From: Mugil cephalus
Taxonomy: Eukaryota > Chordata > Actinopteri > Mugiliformes > Mugilidae
Length of the DNA: 64,000 nucleotides
Assembly (NCBI RefSeq): GCF_022458985.1
Contig: NC_061783.1
Location: forward strand, 15,073,913-15,137,912
Reading direction: 5' to 3'
In this document: positions 1 to 14,639 of the stretch, one piece after another
How positions within the stretch are numbered: position 1 is the first letter of the stretch
Layout: every line of letters starts with the position of its first letter
Translations under genes and position numbers: made by a program
The notes under the pieces: generated by a model
Seen by the model: only the letters and a program-made list of their open reading frames with translations
What the model was told of the DNA's origin: nothing
Database searches by the model: none

Positions 1-488
1 CGCTGCTATTGAAATAGCATTAGCAATTTAAATATGTTTAAATATGTCACAATAAATGAAACTGTAATTGTCCCTCTTTGTTTATTTCATCTTGATCTAG
101 AACATCTAGTTCTTTTCTTTCTTTTTTTTTTTTTTTAATCTCCAAGCTGTAAATGTCCCCAAATGTCCCCATGCAAACCTGTTTTACTTCTAGTGTGGGA
201 TTATGATGTACATTTTTGGTCATAGCGCCCAGCCCTAAGACAGAAGCACTGTATGTGGACATGTGTATAAGCATGACAAGTTTCTGATCAGCTGTTTCTA
301 GTATATGTGAAATAAAATATAAGATAACGCTTTAATTTATCCCACAGTGGGGAAATTTGCAGTGTTAGCGCAGCATCTGGCTTAAAGGAGAGTTCATGCA
401 AAAGAAGTAAAAGTAACTTATCTCTGCTTAAGCCTCCGCCTCATTCATTTGTCACATTTACTGATCTGATTTCTGTTTCCTCCCCCAG

Positions 489-1010
489 GTGCTTCGTCAT
501 ACGCTCAATTGCACTTTGGCTTGAGAAGATAGATGCTGACGAGTTACATTTGGCTTGAAGAAACTCAGTTGCCTTTCTCGTGCTGAGCGCTCTGCTGTTT
601 TCTATCATTCTGGCGTGGACCGTATCTTTCCATGTGGACCAAAACACGTTTTTTTATTAGTGTACGACATGTTGTATTCGGGCTTTTTTGTCGCCAGCAC
701 TTGAAAAACAGCTATGTTTGTAATTTAAAATCTGCCTCTTTGTTGTGAATGACACTACAATCATGTATATTTGTCTAATGCTAATTTAAGACTTTGTGAT
801 TAATTTATATGTTTGTGTTGTATGGGTGGAGCGTTAATGTAGAGGATGTTTGGGTTCACTGTTAAGGAGGCTGCTACTGGATATCCTACACTACACTGTG
901 TTTTGTTTAGGCCAGACAGACTACAGAGGACATTTGTAGAGAACGTATTTTTGTAAAGCGTAGGAGCTTTGAATTTTCTGGGTATTTTGTCAAAAACTGA
1001 AATAAAGAGG
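489..1010 (+). other. possible last exon and 3' UTR of an upstream gene
   Basis: A pyrimidine-rich acceptor ending in cccccag at 488 is followed by a short open frame (codons from 490, 22 residues beginning CFVIRSIALW, stop at 556-558). An AATAAA lies at 1001-1006, about 440 bases downstream, as expected for a 3' UTR on the + strand. The peptide is too short for me to place. In human, AKAP9 lies beside CYP51A1 in this orientation, so akap9 is a candidate by context only. No protein similarity is claimed. Confidence 0.3.
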
Positions 1011-1367
1011 ACTACAATATTTCAAAGGGGTTTTTCATTTTTCTTTGGTTGCACTATATCCTCTCAGCAATTAAGAGTTTTATGCACGAAAAACCTAATT
1101 TTTTAAGGTTCGTAAAGGTTGTGCACAAATCATGTTACTGATTTTTCCTCCTCTTTGAATGTTAAGTGTGGACATGTCCCTCACATTATCACTTTCTGTT
1201 CTTAATAGGCTGGCGTTTCCTCAGTTTTATGACCAACATAGTTCACCAACAGATCGGGTCCAATACTTGAAAGTAAAAGTACTTATTTGCATTGTCAAAG
1301 TATTCCTGTGTGTCTTTATGATATTGTTAATACTGTGACTTCAGTGCATGTAGTGTATCTTGTTTTT

Positions 1368-1585
1368 CGAGGTTCCAAACATAGGGGTCCGGCACCCAAA
1401 AAGGGTCGCCTGATAAATCTGAGGGCCACGAGATGAAAATTGGTAAACAAAAGTAGAAAAATATTGTCAAATATGTGAGAACGTTTTATTGATGATGGTG
1501 CTGCTTTATTGATAAGTTAGTCCCATATACAGACAGGTTTCCTATAGTTCAAAATAGTTGGAAACCATTGATTTACAATCTTTTT
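1368..1585 (+). repeat. interspersed repeat fragment, unclassified
   Basis: The stretch from 'ggttccaaacataggggtcc' through 'gggtcgcctgataaatctga' to 'ttggaaaccattgatttac' resembles a short repeat I recognise as widespread in percomorph genomes. It is shortened and diverged, and I cannot name its class. The rest of 1011-1980 is AT-rich, without coding signal, and probably includes the end of the cyp51 3' UTR (TTTATT, the reverse of AATAAA, near 1666 and 1987). Confidence 0.4.
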
Positions 1586-2504
1586 TTGTGTGTGTAAAAC
1601 TTTCAACATTAAAATCACGATTACAGAAGCAACGGTAAATGTCACGTAAATACAGTGAAACAAAATATTTATTCTGAAATTTAGTGACATAGAAGTATAA
1701 AGTCACACAGAACAGAAATATTTTAAGTAGCTTTGACTTATATTCAACCTCTGAGTGAATGTCTAATCAGTCTAAATGACTTAATGGCTGCCAGTGTGTG
1801 GAGCCTTTTAATTTAAGGCTTCTGTAGAAAAAGACAACAACAACAACAAAAAAAACTTTGAAAAAAATACGCGAGAGAGATCATTAACAATCCCGACTCT
1901 CAGGCTGTTTATAGGTGGGACAATGGTAACATCCCATAATTATTCCTCTAAAAATCATACAGCTAATTACATTCACTTCTTACATTTTATTTGATTTTAA
2001 TGCAGATTCAGTCATGTCATGTTTCTTTGCAAGAAACAATCAAAACCATCTCACGGTTTAACTCACATGGTCTTTCTCAACAGGTGCTAAGTAACAAGTT
2101 TTCTGAGCACTTTAAGGATTTTTCATTTAAAATCTACAGCGGAAGATCCCGTGAAACCTCAGATTTCAGAAGGCTGCAAATGGACCTGGTGGTGAGATGG
2201 TTTTGCCAACTTGAACGTCTCAAGGGTCAAGAAATAGTTTTTAGGCTCTGGAAAGTTTTCTGGGACAGTCCCTAAGGCATCGATTGTTTCCTGTATAACT
2301 CAACATTAAAGTTTCAGAAAAAAAGCTGGACTCCAGACACGACAAAGGCAGCGTAAAAGCACAGGTTGGACATTTAGAGCAAAGTGCAGTCATCAAACTT
2401 TTCCTTAATTCAAGTCCTTTGAAGTTAGAGCTTTGTTTCAAACACTCGGGATGTGTCCTCGTGTCTTTTTGTTTTTCACGCCTCCGCTGCCGGCCTCAGG
2501 CCTC

Positions 2505-5240
2505 TCACTGCTTCCTCTTCTTGTACCTGATGACGGGGTTGTGAGGCGTGTGAATCATCGTGGTGTAGTTGATCGTGGGGAAGTATCCGTCCACCAGGTC
2601 GAACTCGTACATGCGCAGCATCGTGGACCAGATCGTTTTGATCTGGACGTAGGCAAAGTTCTCCCCGATGCAGCGATGGCGGCCTGAAGGTGGGAAAAGA
2701 CAGATTGATTTGACTGAATGCAGTTTGAGTGGCTGGTCGGTTCAGAGGTGAAGAGGCATTTCTTACCGGCTCCAAACGGCACGTAAGCGAACTTCTCCCC
2801 TGCAGCAGGGTTATCGTTGAGGTAGCGGTCGGGGTTGAACTTCATCCTCTCCACCCAGGTGTCGCGCAGGCGGTGGTTGACGGTCGGGGAGACGCAGACC
2901 TGGTGGCCCTCGGGGATGGTGTATCCTGCTGCAGTCTGAGAAAGCAAAAAAAGCAAAAAAAAAAAAAAGTGCAGTGTGATTCTTTGAATAATAAAGGTTG
3001 AGCAACTTCAGGAGCAGGACCGGAGGAAATGAGTCTGTACCTGAGGAGAACGAGCCATTCTCATCATGGTCATGATGGGCGGGCGGAGACGAAGGGTTTC
3101 CTTTAAACAGCGCTCCAACAAACTGAGATCCTTCAGCTGAGGATGACGACAGGACAGTGGAGGGGAAGGTTTTACTGATTTCTCTCTTCTTTTTTTGACC
3201 ATTCATTTTTGTGTGTAAATCTTGTGATTCTGACCTGATCGAAGTCGAGTGGAGGTAGTTCCTCTCCGCACACAGCCCTCTGTTCGGCGTAGCAGCGGTC
3301 CTGCAGGGCTTTGTCTTTGGCCAGGAAGAAACCCAACCAGGCGCTGGTGGTGGAGGAGGTGTGCTGACCCGCCAGGAGGAGACCAATCAGCATCCCGGCA
3401 ACCTCGTCGTCGGTCAGAGGCCGCCCGTCTCTAAAGATTCATGAGTTTCATGGTTCAGAAGGTTAAAAGGACATCACATACTTTAAACAGTCAATATGCT
3501 GCACATATTAATGCAGAATCAACTGATGTCATCTTACTTGTAGGTGGCGTCGATGAGGGTCTGCAGGATGTCGTCGGCCTTCTCTCCAGAGCTCCTGCGT
3601 TTCTCAATCACCTTGTAGAAGATGTTCTTGATCTCGCGGTGAGCTTTGTCCCTTTTCCTAAAAATAAACCATTTTATAGTTTTTTTTTATATACTTTTAT
3701 AGATTTTGTTTCTGCATTGGCTGTGTGCAGATGCATGCCCCTCTGACTCCTCCTGCAGACACACCTGAAGCTGGGCAGTGGCAGCCAGCCGGGAAGGAGC
3801 CAGGCGGCGTGGCTGAATCCTCCGTCCAGGTCGGCATAGAGCTGGGCCACTCGCTCATTCAGCATGCTGCGGATCTCCTTCCCGTGGAGGCAGCTGCTGG
3901 CGGTCAGGATGATGAGCTCAGACAGAGCCTCAAACAGGTCTGACACACGGAAAAGTTCATCGAGTAAATAAACTGCCAACACCCACACACATCCTCACGC
4001 ACCTAAAATCCTCTAAACGTTGGTTCTTACAGATACTTTGCCTTACTTTGCATTTGACCTAGTGTTACTGCTACTTTATTAAATTGGAAGAGGTGCTCAC
4101 TTATTTTTATTATATTCTGTAAAAGGTCATACTTCTCTCTCCACTGTCTCCCCATCTCTGAAAATACTCGATGGTCTCCGCCTCGATAATCTTCACATGC
4201 TCCTTGAAACGGGCAATGTTCAGTCCAGTCTTCAACATCTTCTTCTGTTCCAGAAAGACCTGCAACCAAAGAAAAACTTCAGTCTACTTTAATCCCCGTC
4301 TGATTCCCTCTGCGGGTGCATTTACTGGCCCGACAGACTCACGGGGTTCGGGACATCGTAAGCCACTCCTTTGCCAAACACTGGTGTGGTCAGCTTGGAG
4401 TAGACGTCCTCTGCGTTCAGGTCCTCGTTCTTGCTGTTGAACATCAACGTGGCCGCTTCGCTGCCCAGCAGGTAGGTGAACGTTTTCCCCACCATGGTGA
4501 AGCTGAACACGGGGCCGTACTGCAGGAAAACACCAGAGATGCAGGAGTTCAAACAGTGCTATTCTTGTATTCTTGTTCCTAATGAAAATCTCAACTCCAA
4601 ACTAGTCAAGTTTGTTTTTGAAAATGAAAACTTTTAGCGTGACCTGATTAAAATGCATAATTATATTCTGGGCACTGCTTTGTTTTAAGAGCTCAGACCA
4701 ACTGAGGTTATAATTATATACTTATATCAGCACCTTTGCATGCACATTGTGTGTGACAGGAAACTTTTTTTGCACATTTCTCGCAATCAAACCTAAAAAC
4801 CTGCAATTATTAACCTTAATTTGAAAGACAGTTAAGGAAAAACAACAAATATTTATACTTCAGAACCAGGATTTAGTAATATTTGTCCATTTACTTACTT
4901 TTTCGTAAGCATTTTCAAGAAATTCAATGGGGCTCTTCCCAAATGAAACTGCATGGCCAAGGAAAGGGATGCTGGAGGGAATATAAGGGGGGTATTTCTG
5001 TTGCAAAGATGGAACAAGATGACAGCATTAGTAGTTGCAATATCTCAATAAGACGCTTAATATTTGTTCTCAACTTACCAGATCGCTGTCTTTAGACTGT
5101 CTGAGCAGTAGCTTGGAGATATATCCCAGGGTGAGGGTTAAGACGGAGGCTGCCAGCACGAAGGAGGTCGGGTTGTCGTTCATTTTCCCGACAGTGTCCC
5201 CCAGCAGCTTAGTGCTCATTTGATAAAAGTGCGCCGACAT
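2505..5240 (-). CDS. cyp51: lanosterol 14-alpha-demethylase (CYP51)
   Basis: Cytochrome P450 of the ER membrane that removes the 14-alpha methyl group of lanosterol in cholesterol synthesis. Ten coding exons on the minus strand: 5079-5240, 4899-4997, 4343-4519, 4133-4259, 3765-3939, 3538-3657, 3235-3430, 3041-3136, 2767-2935 and 2505-2683. They sum to 1500 nt, giving 499 residues, close to the human protein at just over 500. An N-terminal hydrophobic stretch (about residues 24-46) is the membrane anchor. Visible P450 motifs are the I-helix AGQHTSS (about 307-313), the K-helix ExxR in KETLR (E365, R368) and the heme loop [11 protein letters not shown] with ligand Cys445; the last exon junction falls inside that loop. 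No frame damage is seen. Upstream DNA carries CCAAT, GC and CRE-like boxes. It lies tandem with krit1, as in human. Confidence 0.97.
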
Positions 5241-5390
5241 TTTAGCAGTCCGACCACCTCGCCCGGTAAAAGCTGAAAGGAGCCGTAATTGTTCAGCTTA
5301 ACACTAGCCCAGTGTGTCTGACGTTCACCGTGTAAGGGGACCGGTCATATCTCCCCGTCCCCAACATCTCTACCTGTCAACAACGGTCCT

Positions 5391-5630
5391 GCCCCCGCCT
5401 GACCGACGCTCGCTTGTGATTGGCTGCTGAGTGCGTGTCAGTCAAATAACCGCCGCTGTGATTGGTTGCCTCTACCTGAACCCATGTCTTGCTATATGAT
5501 GTCATCCCAGCGGCAGATACAGTCAAGGGGCAGATCCAACATGGCCGACTGTCCGAGTTAATGATTTTTTTTAGCCTTTTAATTATCAAATTATTTTTTG
5601 TAAGTATTACTGTCCTCAGAACTCACGTGG
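5391..5630 (-). promoter_or_regulatory. cyp51 promoter with CCAAT, GC-box, CRE-like and E-box motifs
   Basis: Within 400 bases upstream of the cyp51 ATG are a GC box (5391-5399), two inverted CCAAT boxes in the same local context (tgtgattgg; ATTGG at 5419-5423 and 5461-5465), a CRE-like TGATGTCA (5497-5504) and an E-box CACGTG (5624-5629). Sterol-pathway promoters typically pair SREBP sites with NF-Y, Sp1 and CREB-type sites. I do not see a perfect SRE, so sterol control is inferred from the partner sites. Confidence 0.45.
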
Positions 5631-6060
5631 TGACATATTGAACGTATTTCCTCTTGGCCACAGAGGTAACGAAATATTTCTGAGTACCACAAAATTAAAG
5701 TTTATTAGACCAAATTAGCTAATTTGTTGCTAATCAATTACATGCTCGTTATGTCATAAATTAGCTGTGGATATATTTGAATTGTTTCCAAAACGATGCG
5801 TATTTCATTAATTTCCTAATGCAACTCATAACATTAAATCTGTTCTATATTATGTGCTGTACAAAAAGTCTAATGTTGTTGTATTTCATTGCAACAAAGT
5901 CAGCACTATAATATCTCTCAAGCTTCCTGGTTACTACTTGAATGAATATTACCTTAAATATTTTTAAGGTGCTTATTATTATTTTTATATCCTTGATTAT
6001 AACTCTGTTTACCTGAACAGGTGATGTTAAACACTGAAGAGAAACACATCCTCCTACATA
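5631..6060. other. short cyp51-krit1 intergenic gap
   Basis: AT-rich DNA between the cyp51 promoter and the krit1 3' UTR. There is no coding signal. In human, LRRD1 sits between these two genes, but nothing resembling leucine-rich repeats appears here. A TTTATT at about 6070 (reverse AATAAA) probably ends the krit1 transcript. Confidence 0.5.
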
Positions 6061-6301
6061 CATCAGCCAGTTTATTCAAACAAACATTAAATAATAAACT
6101 TATTTACATGCAATCAAAATATATGACTCATCAAAATACACAGTTCAAAAGTTGTGAAAAACATCTCCAAGCTTGTATAAAAATGAGGCGTTTGTGGAGA
6201 GGCCAACTCTCCGTCCAGAGTTATTGCAGATAGATAGATGATGGTCGGTATGAAGAACCTGCACTGACATGTTTGGCAGCTCTGGTCTCTTCCAACAGTT
6301 T

Positions 6302-10667
<4,366 letters not shown>

Positions 10668-10835
10668 TCAGACCCAAGAATACATCCTACACTGGGGCCA
10701 AATGCTGTGGAGAGGCATGCCTGAAATGGAAAATTGCAGGCGAAGGAAACATTATGATAAGTCATGATGAACAAAAGTAAAGGTTCACATTCAACAGATT
10801 TATTAGGTTAAAGCTGAGCAATTCAGACAAGAGAC

Positions 10836-11015
10836 TGGGTCGCCCCAGGACACGACGAAGTGATTATATCTCTCGTCTGGCCTGGGAGCGCCAGGGGATT
10901 CCTCCAGAGGAGCTAGTGGAAGTGGCCGGGGAGACGGCCGTCTGGACCTCCCTACTGAGACTGCTGCCCCCGCGACCCGGATAAGCAGAAGAAGATGACG
11001 ACGATGGCGATTTAG
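10836..11015 (+). mobile_element. 3' end of a LINE (non-LTR retrotransposon)
   Basis: Read on the + strand, this encodes the C-terminal tail found at the end of many fish LINE ORF2 proteins (SRLAWERQGIPPEEL, then LLRLLPPRPG and a stop). It is followed by a short repeated tail (gatgacgacgatgg), which is typical of target-primed insertions with heavy 5' truncation. It lies in krit1 intron 1, opposite to the host gene. I believe it belongs to the L2/CR1-like fish LINEs, but the clade is uncertain. Confidence 0.65.
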
Positions 11016-11952
11016 CCATGAAATGAATGCCAGTATTGTGGTAATATCTTTTCATCCTTTATAACAACATTTACAACCTGATCTAATCAAGAACTGAAAC
11101 AGTTTTATGTACATGTATCAGTTAACTAAGTCATATTTCAAGTAAAAACCTCAAACATTATCTATCTTCAACTTTCAGTGTGCAAGAATTTGCTGCCTAT
11201 GTTTTGTTTTTGAAATCTGATGTGGTTTGGACATTTAAAATGGTAGCCTTTAAAAACATTAACACAGATGAAAAATATATGCTAAATAAGTGAGACAATA
11301 ACCATCAGAGTAATCAGAAATGAAATAAAATGTTGGTGACTGCGTTAATTTTGCATCACTTCATGCATTTTTTACAAACCAGGAAGGTAACATTTGAGGC
11401 ACTCGTAATTTTATTACATTTAAAATGTAATGACTTAATATTACTTATCAAGTAAAATCCCCAAAGATAATAACACCAGCTATGTAGATGATCTGACATT
11501 ACACTTTATTGATTGTGGCGAGCGCTATAACAACTTTTACCATGGCTCCTGAACGCATCATAATAATGCTAGTGGAAGCTACTGTGTGTTTTACAGTGCG
11601 GGTTTCGTTATTTTATCAACTATTGGGCTTTGCATAAGTTAAGCAATAATTTCAGTTATTAATGTTTGATCTAATTAAGTAGTAAATAATAAACTGAGTT
11701 CCGAAATCAACTTGTTGAGTTCAATGGGGGGGTCACGCCCCGGAAACCAGACTCTACACAAACAGTTTACACAAACAGTTTTATATACTGTACTCTTCTC
11801 CCCTCGCTGTGCCGTCGGATCTGTCCCTTGCTACTGTATTTTCTGGTCCACAGCGAACATGGTGAACTTATTTAACTGTATCGGCAGCAGTAGCCGGGAT
11901 GCTACACTCATCATCACCGCTTTTTTCCGTTCGTCGAGCAGCCGAAACTTAC

Positions 11953-12110
11953 CGAAAGCGACGTGACTGCTCCAGGAGTGGACCAAACGCCGCTTTTCTC
12001 GGCTCCCCGGTTTACTTTACCGGGTTAAATTAGCAGTGTGAAGCACGAAGGCTGCTCCTGGTCTGCTTCCAGAGACGATAAATGGGTTGAAGTAGTCGCA
12101 GGCCTTTAAC
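11953..12110 (-). promoter_or_regulatory. krit1 noncoding first exon and promoter region
   Basis: On the minus strand a near-perfect donor (CG then GTAAGT) sits at the 11953 boundary in locally CpG-rich DNA (about 11800-12200). The matching acceptor (tttccatttcag) is at about 10720, next to the krit1 start-codon exon. The transcription start is not determinable from sequence. Between them, 11015-11950 is AT-rich intron without recognisable content. Confidence 0.5.
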
Positions 12111-12199
12111 TTGGGGCAGGGCAGCAGAGACAAACAGAGGAATCACGTTACGGTTTGACTGCAGCTGCTCCGGCTGAACAACAGCGAACTCTGGTGGTG

Positions 12200-13450
12200 G
12201 GGGGGAGTAAAGTTAGTCTAATAAAACTATTTGGGAATATTTTATATTATTATATTATATTATATATATATACTAACGTTATACTAACGTTACATGGACA
12301 TTTGCGTGAACATAAGTTAGTGTATTAGGCTAGATAACTTAGTATCGTAGCACAGTTGCTAGGCAACAGCAAATACTTGGGAGAAGCTACTGGCAAAAAA
12401 GCAAACATCCCCTTCTAAAACGCCCTTATTTTAGTTACACTATGTTTTTTAGGCATTAAACAGACAATATAATATGTGTTAACTACTGCGTTTTAGAGGA
12501 GGCCAACTGGTAAGGACATAACATCACCTTTGAACAGAGCCAGGATACCTGTTTCAGTGTTTATGCTAAGCTAAGTTGCTAACTTGTAAATAAACATACT
12601 TAACCAAAATGTCTTACTATTTGAAGTATTATATTCCACAGTGAAATTTTAGTTCAGTGTCAGGAATTAAATGATTATTTTCATTATTATTAGCTGATCA
12701 TGCTTTTAGTCTATACAATATAGGCCTACAGCCCAACATAAGTTCCTAATTAATAATAATAAATAAATCTTCATATGTAACAAGCACATACTTACATTTG
12801 AAATGCCAAAACAGAAAATGTTTTAGCTTTTGCTAATATATAGTATTTGCTATAAATAGCCTGCTGTGGTGTCAGAATTGAAGTCAGATAAAGTCTTTAT
12901 TGACGTTATAACTTGTGTGGATTTTAACAAAGTTGAGCTCAGATTTTAACAGGTCGTTTTAAGGGGTGCTTAGTGAAATCATTTTCTTTTCATTTTTTTC
13001 TCTTTAGGGACTTAAGAAATGACTTGTCCTAACTCAATATTTGACTTGTTTACCCCTGAACGTCTTATGACACCACTGCTTAGATACCTTGCTTGGAGGT
13101 TAATGGGATTTTCTATTTATTTTTTTATTTTTTTACCCTGGTTGAACACATAGATGTTGTATTTAAAGAATTTGAGATATGAATATACACCACTGTGTCC
13201 CCTTCACATCTATTTTACTTTGTCCAATATAGAGTATACAACAACAAGGGGAAAAGACACCACATTTTTATGAACTTTATTTGTGTTGCGTTTTGTCCCA
13301 TTTATCAGCCTACTGTCAAGTGTTAACACATGACCTTTATGTATCACTTGGAAGTTTTGTCCACGTCTTGTTTAAAGCCAGATAGTCTAGTTTCCAACGC
13401 GTCGTCTCTAAAATAAAACTAATTGATTCAATGGAAGTGACGATTACAGT
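12200..13450. other. gene-free AT-rich interval between krit1 and the rapunzel-like gene
   Basis: I see no open frame with coding character, RNA gene or recognised repeat. There is a short TA-rich run near 12240-12275. TTTATT motifs near 13265 and 13480 could serve as reverse-strand polyadenylation signals for the rapunzel-like gene that reads leftward into this DNA. Confidence 0.5.
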
Positions 13451-13904
13451 ATTACATTGGCATGCACCACAGGAATGTTTTATTCAGCTCAATTACATTT
13501 ACTTGAACTTCATGTACAACTCTTGCTATCAGTTTAAGTCTGTGAAGAGTGGATAAAACCTGTAACCTTAGCAGATACCTACAAAGCTGAAATGACACAC
13601 AAATATTCAACTTTTCCAACCAATAATTTATACAATTTATTGAAGAGATTGTATAAAATTCCAGCATTTATTGACATGCGACACTAAGCAGCTTTAACAT
13701 TTAGTGATCACTTTGAAAATAACATACACCGTCAATACAATAACTAAAAGGCTGCAATACAAACATCAAGAGCAGCTCATACAAATGAAAAGTTTGCTTT
13801 GGTTTATATATATATTTTAAGATACATTTTGTCCACACCTCAGTATTGTTGCCACTAAACCCGAAGGATGTCTTCTCTCTGCAGGTCTCTCAGTGAGTCC
13901 ATCT

Positions 13905-14591
13905 TCAAGACGACTTGTCTTTGCACTGGTTGAGCACCTCCTGCATTTTTTCCTGGATATCCTCTACCCTCTTGGCCCACTTCTCCCGCACCTCTTCTTC
14001 GTCATCCTCTGTAACAGCTGTGTACGCCATGAGGGCAATGAGGCCCATTTGGAACAGGTGCGCGATATGTGAACAGCGGTGCTCCATGATTTCACGGTCA
14101 CCATCGCAGTTGTCCAAGTACACTGCCAGTAGAGATTTTCCAAACAGGGTTTTTGTCCCCATCACACCGCGGTAGTAGACATCCAGGCTCATGTCACTCT
14201 TGTCTCTCTCATACACCTTCTCAAAGTTTTTCATGTAGCGCTCAGGGTTGTCTGGGTCTTTCTTCACCTGTGCCACCATGGTGGTAAACGCAGCATACTG
14301 ATGCTTGATGTATTCCTCGTACTTGCCATAAGTTTCATTAACCTCGTCGATGCGGATCTTCCTCAGGCATTGTTGGTTCTTTTCAGAGATGGTCTCCAAG
14401 TCGTTGTGGATCTTCTGGAAGTCGTTGTCCAGAGCGTGGGCCTCGTCGTCCGCCAGGCCCTTGCGAGCCACCCCAACCAAGGAGGAGACCACACCAAAAA
14501 TTGGGTCAATGGAGGACGCAAAGGAGGAAACCTTCTCCACACAGGTCAATACTTTGACTGCAGTTTTCTTGATCTGCTCTTTATCAGCCAT
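13905..14591 (-). CDS. rpz: rapunzel-like protein
   Basis: Intronless frame of 228 residues starting MADKEQIKKT. It matches my memory of the teleost rapunzel family, first known from a zebrafish mutant with overgrown fins and bones; the biochemical role is unknown. The protein is almost wholly helical in character. A hydrophobic, glycine-containing segment lies at about residues 21-42 (ending FGVVSSLVGVA) and a second one at about 176-194 (LFQMGLIALMAY). The C-terminus is a charged coiled-coil-like tail. There is no signal peptide. Intronless structure and acidic/lysine-rich helices fit the family. Which zebrafish paralogue (rpz to rpz5) it corresponds to cannot be decided. A 5' UTR exon is likely upstream, but I could not fix it. 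Confidence 0.82.
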   Translation of the reverse strand: MADKEQIKKTAVKVLTCVEKVSSFASSIDPIFGVVSSLVGVARKGLADDEAHALDNDFQKIHNDLETISEKNQQCLRKIRIDEVNETYGKYEEYIKHQYAAFTTMVAQVKKDPDNPERYMKNFEKVYERDKSDMSLDVYYRGVMGTKTLFGKSLLAVYLDNCDGDREIMEHRCSHIAHLFQMGLIALMAYTAVTEDDEEEVREKWAKRVEDIQEKMQEVLNQCKDKSS

Positions 14592-14639
14592 TACTGCTGC
14601 TTTTCTTCTGGCGCGTTAAAGACCACAAGAAGGTGAGTT

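Noticed and set aside
441-647. 68-residue minus-strand frame at the window start
   Set aside because: Overlaps the better-supported + strand terminal exon and UTR; no family resemblance and no splice or start context.
5631-6060. Search for LRRD1 between cyp51 and krit1
   Set aside because: No leucine-rich repeat or death-domain-like frame; the gap is too small to hold the gene.
10864-11055. Serine-rich 63-residue minus-strand frame
   Set aside because: It is the antisense of a LINE 3' end, whose + strand peptide is recognisable.
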